64,000 bases of DNA from positions 62,001 through 126,000 of IMG/VR virus record IMGVR_UViG_3300018426_001942, one strand, 5' to 3'. This document shows, in pieces, positions 58,291 through 64,000 of the stretch. Position numbers and translations under genes: made by a program. How positions within the stretch are numbered: position 1 is the first letter of the stretch; the number at the start of each line of letters is the position of its first letter. Under the pieces are notes generated by a model, which saw only the letters and a program-made list of their open reading frames with translations, was not told the origin of the DNA and ran no database searches. The DNA comes from a virus.

Positions 58291-58910
58291 TAGCTATTTC
58301 CTCCGCTAAGACTTTGTACTCTTACAGTATAATCTACTTGTATAAGTCTGTTTAAACTCTTTTGTACAGGATGAAATATAACATGTGTTAATAGTCTTCC
58401 ATTTCCTAATACTCCGTCTGAACTTGCACTACGTAATCCTAATTCGTCAAATACAAAAGCATTATCAGCATCTGATGCTGTATCAAATGCATCTTGTCCG
58501 TTAGGCTCACCATAATCTAGCAAGCAGGAAATAACTATATCTGTATAGTTTGTACCATTTAAATGTCTTGTTTCAATTCTGTTTCTTGTAGGATCGTTAT
58601 TATCAGTATTTCTATCATCTACAATTTTACTAAATGTTTGGTTATATAGTCCTGCATTAGTTCCTGTACTATTAGGTGTAAGATACGTAATAACACCTGT
58701 ACTATCAATATTAGTACCGCCATTTCCAAAGCTCATAACCGCAATAGGACCTTGTCCAGCATTACCTAAACTTTCTGCAAGAGCAATACTCATGTTCTCA
58801 TAGTGTATAGCATTCTTTTTGTTTACAAAAATTTCGCCTGACTTTGGATCATGTATCTTGATATGACCTTGTACATATACACCGCTATTTTCATTAATTT
58901 TGTTTGTCAT
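58290..58910 (-). CDS. Structural-type hypothetical protein
   Basis: A 206-residue protein between the giant tail protein and the collar-domain fibre. GVYVQGHIKIHDPKSGEIFV at the start is like phage baseplate/fibre connectors; IAVMSFGNGGTNIDSTGVI and RNRIETRHLNGTNYTDIVI are strands; the end RLIQVDYTVRVQ is too. It is joined to the fibre gene by a 1-base overlap, so late expression together is expected. Confidence 0.65.
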   Translation of the reverse strand: MTNKINENSGVYVQGHIKIHDPKSGEIFVNKKNAIHYENMSIALAESLGNAGQGPIAVMSFGNGGTNIDSTGVITYLTPNSTGTNAGLYNQTFSKIVDDRNTDNNDPTRNRIETRHLNGTNYTDIVISCLLDYGEPNGQDAFDTASDADNAFVFDELGLRSASSDGVLGNGRLLTHVIFHPVQKSLNRLIQVDYTVRVQSLSGGNS

Positions 58911-58928
58911 TTTTTATTCCTACATGTG

Positions 58929-58936
58929 TATTTATT
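58929..58936 (-). promoter_or_regulatory. Late-promoter-like box
   Basis: On the minus strand AATAAATA, one base from TATAAATA, 18 bases before the start at 58910 and overlapping the end of the giant tail gene. Confidence 0.35.
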
Positions 58937-61900
58937 CGGGTAATTCACTTATTGCTCCGCGCAAGAAATTACCAATGTCATTTTGAACATCTTTAAGTGG
59001 AGTTCCTGGGTCAGTCCACAATTTACCTACTTTCCTAATAACAATTAGCTTCTGATTTTCTTTCATAGGTTCAGTAAGTGTTAAAATATTACCGTTTACA
59101 CTAAACTCTGCTGGTGTATTTACGTCACCTTGTGGCGAATCAATAGCCAATGTTGGATCAAACTTTTGTATAGCATTTTTGTTTAATCGTTTGCCAGCGG
59201 CAAACACTTCAAATTCATTAACGCTTCCAGGTACAAAGTCAAGTGTAAATTCAGTTTGTCCTTCAGTTACAGGGTCTACTGGTGACCAAACAATAGTTTC
59301 GTCTTTGTAAGGGATATTTTTATCTATAGAGCCACCGTAAATTTTAGTTCCTACTGGATAAACTGGCTTTGCTCCTGTCCCTAAAGTTCCCCTTCTTAGT
59401 TGTCTAAGTTCGTTATTAGTTTTAGCAAAATATTCTATACGTTCGCCGTCAATCCATATTACGCCTGGCCTGTTAGCACGTTTGTCTGGGTTAGGTAAAA
59501 GCTCTGCGTTTTCTACTATAACTACTTTTAAGTCATCATATTTTAGATCTTGTGCTAATTCTATTCCTTGATTATTATCAACCCTCTTATAGTGTGTTCT
59601 ATTCAATATGTCCTTGAATTGCTTCCATGCTATAGTCGGTGTACTAATAGGTGCTGTAAAATGTATTACATCAACAACATCATTTTCACTTGGTTCGTTT
59701 ACAAGATGTATTATTCTTCCGTTTGGATCTAGTTTATAATCAACTGTAGGTGTAAGCATATTACCATTCAACATAACCCAAACATATTCTACGCCTAATG
59801 CAGGTTGTTGTAATAAAATTCTTCCTGCTGTTAGAGCATGATATTTAGAATAATTTTCAGATCCAGGTGTAAGAGTACTTCTATTAATAACATCATAACT
59901 TATTCTATGAATATCCAAAACGTCATGATTTGTAAATGTATACACATTCATTACAGCGTCTTCAGCTGGGGCTGTTTCAAATACAACTTGATCACCAATT
60001 ATATTGTATCCGCTGTTCCTTAAATATATGCTTAAAACATCTCCGTTACTTACTAGATTATTTTCTAATATAATTGAACTTGTACCAATGTTAATTAGGT
60101 AGTCTTCAACTTGGGTAAGTTTAGATCCGTTTAAGTAAACTTCTAACTGAGCTGCAACAATACTCGAAGGTGGTACTTGGAATGTGTCTAGAGTATACTC
60201 ACGAATTCTATCATTTGTGATTGTTAATACTTTAGAATAACCTGGCTTTTGTATAACTCCATCAATTTCTACAATACTAAAGAACTCTGCTGGTGTTGCA
60301 TACTGAGATGCAATAGAAAGATTATAAACTGTACTCGAGCCGTCAGCAACTATAGAATCTTTATTAACTTTACTGTAATTAATTTGTGTATTATTAGAAT
60401 ATATTTCATAATCAAGTCTTGTACCAGCTACTGGTGCAATTGGTGAAAACTTAAATTCTATAAATCCGTTGTCACTTTTTCTTGCAATTAACTCTGGACC
60501 GTCTGGTATAATACCATCTCGTCTTAAAAAGATACTGTATCTATCATTCCACATAATTTGTGTTTCGTAAATATCTTTACCATCTTCTGTAAGAATAGTT
60601 CCTATATCGATAATATTTTGCCCGTTAACTCCTATAGTTAATATAGTCAATATTTGATCTTGAGCCAGCGCATTGTTAAATGTTATTTTTAAATTTTTAT
60701 AATCTACAGTATATTCTGATTTATCAACTATTGTATTACCTAATTTTACAATAACAGCATCTTCAGAATTAGGAAGTAAACCTAAAGGATATTCTGTAGT
60801 ACTTCCGTCTGTTAGATAATTTTGATTATAAACTTGACCTTGACCTTCACCTGTTCTTTCATAAACAGTAATATCAACACTATCTAAAACCTGTCCTGCT
60901 ACTAATTCTTCAGGACCTTGGCTAGTAAGCGGAGTAACAAATAGATCACCGTCTAGTATTATGTCATCTGCATTTACGCCAGCAGCATTTCCATAATCTA
61001 TAGTGCCTCCATCTAATTGTGTATCATATGAATCAGGATCAGGTAAGAAACTACCATCTGATGTAATCTTTCTTATAGTAAACACATCACCGTCATTTAA
61101 TTCAATGTCGTTATCTGCTAAATTAATAATTGTAGTAACACCGTCGCCTGTTATTGTTTGTATTAGTGCATTTTGATTGTTACCATTTGGATATAACGGA
61201 TCGTCAATTCTAATTGCTTGCGCTTGGCCAGCACGTTTTAAATAGACATTGTATACTATTTCATCTTCAAGTGGCTTAGATAACTCTACAGCAACAGTTG
61301 TACCATCAGCAATGAATACTTCATCTTCAAAAGTATTATCATAACTATCCCAAGTATCTGTACCATAATCGTCTACCATCCAACCTGATGTGCCTTCGAA
61401 ACCAAAACTTTTAACTTCAACGCCGCCGTAGTCAACACCTGTCATAAGCTGGCCTAAATTTTTGCCAAGCATTCCAGTAGTTGGACTATAAAGTTGATTA
61501 ATTCTATCTTGTGCATTAAGCATCAAAGGATTCTTTTCATATTCAACTACAATAATGCTGTTTAATTCAGGTGCTGTTGTGAATTGAATTTGACCAAACT
61601 GTCTATTGTATGTGTAAGTTTTATCTTCTATATTTGAAAAAGTATATTGACTACGTAATAGTAATTCACCGTTGACAGTAACCTTAACTTTATTTCTCTT
61701 TAAGTTCATAGGATACTTTAGTTGGAAAGTATCATTGATTGCTGTTCCTGTAAATGTTTCTGTTTCTGGCAATGACAGTATAAAGTACTCGCCTGAAACT
61801 CTATCAAATTTCATTTGAACATTTAGTGTTCTAACAACAGTTTCACCAATTTGTGCAGACGCAACGGCTGTTGTAGAATCATCTGCACCCGAACCTGATA

Positions 61901-64000
61901 TTGTTACAGTTGGTGCGCTTAAATATCCAGATCCTGGATTAGTTACTATAATTTTAACTACTTTTCCGGCGCCTAAATACGCTCTTGCTGTAGCGCCGGT
62001 TCCGCCGCCGCCGGTAATTGTAACAGTTGGAGGAAATGTATATTTGCTACCTCCATCATAAATGTTAATACCTACAACTTTAAATCCATTATTATCTTTC
62101 CAATTTTTTGCAGGATACTCGTCAAAGAATGCATCAACACCGATAATTTCATTATCAATAACTTTAACAGGTTTTGTCTTAATTGCATTTTCACTAAAGT
62201 CATAGAATGGTGGTAAATCAAAATCTGCTGTAACTGTATTAGTATTTTCTAACTTATCATAAGAGCTTACATATTCTCTAATATTAGTTTTGTAAGGTTT
62301 AACTTCTCTAATATAATCATTGTAACTACTTAAATTATCATTTTGATAATTAATTTTTTCAGTTAAGCCGCCAACATTATGTTTTGCTTTAACAAAACTA
62401 GTTTTGTAAACCCAGTCAACATTTTGCTGTTCAGATAGTACATATCTTATACTTGCAAAGAATAGTTCTTGCCATTTAATTTTTAAGTCATCAACAAAAA
62501 TGTCATTCTTCAAAGCTTCTAATATTTTTCTTGCTTCTGTAACAGGCTCTGTATCAAAGAATCTATTATCAAAACCTAATAAATCATAACCAACTGTATT
62601 TTCTACAACATCGTAAAGTTTGCTACTGATTTCTATAGTGCCGTTTTGTCTACCTATAGTTTCATAATCAATTGTATAATCAGCACTGTTAGTATTCTTA
62701 ATACGTTTAAGTAAGAGCCAACCGCCTGTTCCGATATTTGCAATTTTAACAATTTGTCCGATTTTTGCGTTTGCCGATAAAAGCTGATAACTTTCATCAA
62801 CACGATGATCAATTCTAGTAAACTGATTAGTGTTAGGTGCATACCAATCAATATATTTCCAATATGCTGTTGTATCAAAACTTGAAGACAATTTTCTGTC
62901 CCATAAGCCCGAAGTTGCATTCCAACTGTAAATAGCCCACTTATTATCAACAGTAATGTCATTTTCTACATAGATTGATACAGGTCTAACGGTAATAACA
63001 GTGTTTTCATCGTACCCTGTGCCGCCATTAATTATGTTTACTTTGTTAATTTGTCCTAGTGGATTAATTTCTAAATTAAAATCTAAACCAGTACCTTTAC
63101 CTACAACAGTAAAACTAGGTCCGTGTCTAACTGTTGAAGTTTCTATATTATAAGTAGGATCTGCATATCCTCTACCTGTATTGATAATTCTGATATCAGT
63201 TACTACGCCGTTATGTACTGACGGTATTAAAGTTGCTTGTGCAATTTTGTTTGTACCAATAAATTGTACTTCGTCCAAAGTGTCTACTTTGTAATCATAA
63301 AGTCTTTCAGTAACAAATGGAGGTTGATCAACGCTATTTAATGTGTCAAAACTAAAGTCATCAACAATAATAGTTTCTTGCAAGGCAATATTAGCTCTTT
63401 CAATTACTTGCTTAAATGCTTCTTGTCTATTTACAAACCAACTTTGTCTAGGACTATTTAAATTGCCGTATTTGTCTGCAGGACTAAGTTCAGGATCAGG
63501 TACTGTACGACCCCTATCATCATAACCAATTAAACTATCAATCCATTTTCTTTCCAAATCTGCTCTAGGAACACTTGTTTCTAAACCTTCAGTGACCAAT
63601 TGATATTCTAAATGTCTATTTTGCTCTTGTGTATCTTGCGTATAATAACTTACGTGCAGAGCTACTTCTTTATCTTTTATCAAACTTTCACCGTTGTAAA
63701 TAACAAATCTGTTATCACTAAGTAGAGCAACAAACTGATATCCTTGTCCTCTTGGGTCTCCAATTAGTTTTGCAACTTCTGATGCCGGTAAACTTCTATC
63801 TTCTGTTGCGGGTATTGTTAATTTATTTTTTACCCAGAAGTAATATTTTGTATTAAAAGTTTTTGTTGCTGAATTATATGAAAGTTTTTGGCTATATGCA
63901 TCTACACCATACTTAGATTGTCCGCTTATGCCTTGAGCGAAACCTCTAGCTGTATCTGCTAGTGTATCCCACTCATCTGGAGGAATAGAACTTTCTACCC
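58932..64000 (-). CDS. Giant tail/baseplate structural protein (5' partial)
   Basis: The frame is open to the window end, giving about 1688 C-terminal residues; a TTG at 63683 is not the start. The protein is strand-rich and made of repeated units. Two motifs recur: GGTGYDENTVITVRPV / GGSKYTFPPTVTITGGGGTG / GSGYLSAPTVTI (small beta units of a Gly-rich kind) and VYLKRAGQAQAIRIDD / IFLRRDGIIPDG / VYLNGSKLTQVEDY / VMLNGNMLTPTVDY, a repeat of about 90-110 residues with a L/N-G turn that is typical of phage baseplate or fibre shafts. Near the end WIDGERIEYFAKTNNELRQL looks like a wedge-type domain. It probably belongs to the baseplate rim that carries the fibres. Confidence 0.75.
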   Translation of the reverse strand, partial: VESSIPPDEWDTLADTARGFAQGISGQSKYGVDAYSQKLSYNSATKTFNTKYYFWVKNKLTIPATEDRSLPASEVAKLIGDPRGQGYQFVALLSDNRFVIYNGESLIKDKEVALHVSYYTQDTQEQNRHLEYQLVTEGLETSVPRADLERKWIDSLIGYDDRGRTVPDPELSPADKYGNLNSPRQSWFVNRQEAFKQVIERANIALQETIIVDDFSFDTLNSVDQPPFVTERLYDYKVDTLDEVQFIGTNKIAQATLIPSVHNGVVTDIRIINTGRGYADPTYNIETSTVRHGPSFTVVGKGTGLDFNLEINPLGQINKVNIINGGTGYDENTVITVRPVSIYVENDITVDNKWAIYSWNATSGLWDRKLSSSFDTTAYWKYIDWYAPNTNQFTRIDHRVDESYQLLSANAKIGQIVKIANIGTGGWLLLKRIKNTNSADYTIDYETIGRQNGTIEISSKLYDVVENTVGYDLLGFDNRFFDTEPVTEARKILEALKNDIFVDDLKIKWQELFFASIRYVLSEQQNVDWVYKTSFVKAKHNVGGLTEKINYQNDNLSSYNDYIREVKPYKTNIREYVSSYDKLENTNTVTADFDLPPFYDFSENAIKTKPVKVIDNEIIGVDAFFDEYPAKNWKDNNGFKVVGINIYDGGSKYTFPPTVTITGGGGTGATARAYLGAGKVVKIIVTNPGSGYLSAPTVTISGSGADDSTTAVASAQIGETVVRTLNVQMKFDRVSGEYFILSLPETETFTGTAINDTFQLKYPMNLKRNKVKVTVNGELLLRSQYTFSNIEDKTYTYNRQFGQIQFTTAPELNSIIVVEYEKNPLMLNAQDRINQLYSPTTGMLGKNLGQLMTGVDYGGVEVKSFGFEGTSGWMVDDYGTDTWDSYDNTFEDEVFIADGTTVAVELSKPLEDEIVYNVYLKRAGQAQAIRIDDPLYPNGNNQNALIQTITGDGVTTIINLADNDIELNDGDVFTIRKITSDGSFLPDPDSYDTQLDGGTIDYGNAAGVNADDIILDGDLFVTPLTSQGPEELVAGQVLDSVDITVYERTGEGQGQVYNQNYLTDGSTTEYPLGLLPNSEDAVIVKLGNTIVDKSEYTVDYKNLKITFNNALAQDQILTILTIGVNGQNIIDIGTILTEDGKDIYETQIMWNDRYSIFLRRDGIIPDGPELIARKSDNGFIEFKFSPIAPVAGTRLDYEIYSNNTQINYSKVNKDSIVADGSSTVYNLSIASQYATPAEFFSIVEIDGVIQKPGYSKVLTITNDRIREYTLDTFQVPPSSIVAAQLEVYLNGSKLTQVEDYLINIGTSSIILENNLVSNGDVLSIYLRNSGYNIIGDQVVFETAPAEDAVMNVYTFTNHDVLDIHRISYDVINRSTLTPGSENYSKYHALTAGRILLQQPALGVEYVWVMLNGNMLTPTVDYKLDPNGRIIHLVNEPSENDVVDVIHFTAPISTPTIAWKQFKDILNRTHYKRVDNNQGIELAQDLKYDDLKVVIVENAELLPNPDKRANRPGVIWIDGERIEYFAKTNNELRQLRRGTLGTGAKPVYPVGTKIYGGSIDKNIPYKDETIVWSPVDPVTEGQTEFTLDFVPGSVNEFEVFAAGKRLNKNAIQKFDPTLAIDSPQGDVNTPAEFSVNGNILTLTEPMKENQKLIVIRKVGKLWTDPGTPLKDVQNDIGNFLRGAISELPE

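Noticed and set aside
1-64000. tRNA genes, CRISPR arrays, insertion sequences and integrase or att sites
   Set aside because: Gaps between genes are all about 100 bases or shorter and none shows a cloverleaf, spaced direct repeats or transposase-like frames. The phage appears lytic in this window.

Overview
The window is a 64 kb piece of an AT-rich (about one third G+C) tailed-phage genome, most like a marine T4-like myovirus of the cyanophage/pelagiphage type. The evidence is gene-dense DNA with start/stop overlaps, a T4-RNase-H-like 5' nuclease, FolE/QueE/DpdA genes, many small genes typical of marine myoviruses, a row of tail-fibre proteins with a shared N-terminal module ending in a T4 gp12-like collar domain, and T4-late-like TATAAATA boxes. 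No photosynthesis genes, tRNAs, capsid or lysis genes lie in the window, so the host cannot be fixed. Both ends cut a gene.

Region 1 (1-16524, + strand) is nucleotide metabolism, DNA modification and small genes: a DpdA-like transglycosylase (partial), a QueD-like T-fold protein, a GT-B glycosyltransferase, two cupins, a phosphoribosyltransferase, a HIT protein, FolE, QueE, an MBD4-like DNA glycosylase, the 5' nuclease, a MoxR ATPase with a VWA/metallopeptidase-like partner, and an Mtd-like fibre protein. FolE, QueE, the QueD-like protein and DpdA point to 7-deazaguanine modification of phage DNA; QueC is not seen here.

Region 2 (16582-47766) is a 31 kb accessory island of about 34 genes, almost all enzymes, in five tightly overlapping transcription units. 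Unit A (+, 16582-19342): 2OG oxygenase, SGNH-like hydrolase, very short ANL adenylating enzyme, GNAT-like protein. Unit B (-, 26232-19293): six more 2OG-oxygenase domains in five genes, an unknown 489-aa protein, a CX5R phosphatase and a flavin halogenase. Unit C (+, 26301-30107): radical SAM enzyme, mini APH-like kinase, two paralogous beta-propeller-like proteins. Unit D (-, 37863-30072): four radical SAM enzymes, a 2OG oxygenase, a methyltransferase, a short nucleotide-sugar dehydrogenase and a four-module GT-A-like protein, read from a promoter that predicts a leaderless mRNA. Unit E (-, 47766-37884): seven glycosyltransferase-like genes, GDP-mannose 3,5-epimerase-like protein, methyltransferase-like protein, radical SAM enzyme and two unknowns, behind a consensus sigma70 promoter. 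Together these could make and attach an unusual hydroxylated, halogenated, methylated or glycosylated group to a protein, peptide or surface glycan. The product is unknown; this is the best candidate for an undescribed system.

Region 3 (47817-64000, - strand) is virion structure: two related large fibre/adhesin proteins (one Gly-rich), three fibre proteins with a common N-terminal module, a small structural protein and the C-terminal 1688 residues of a giant baseplate/tail protein. The island lies directly between two sets of fibre genes, which fits a role in host recognition or virion/surface modification.
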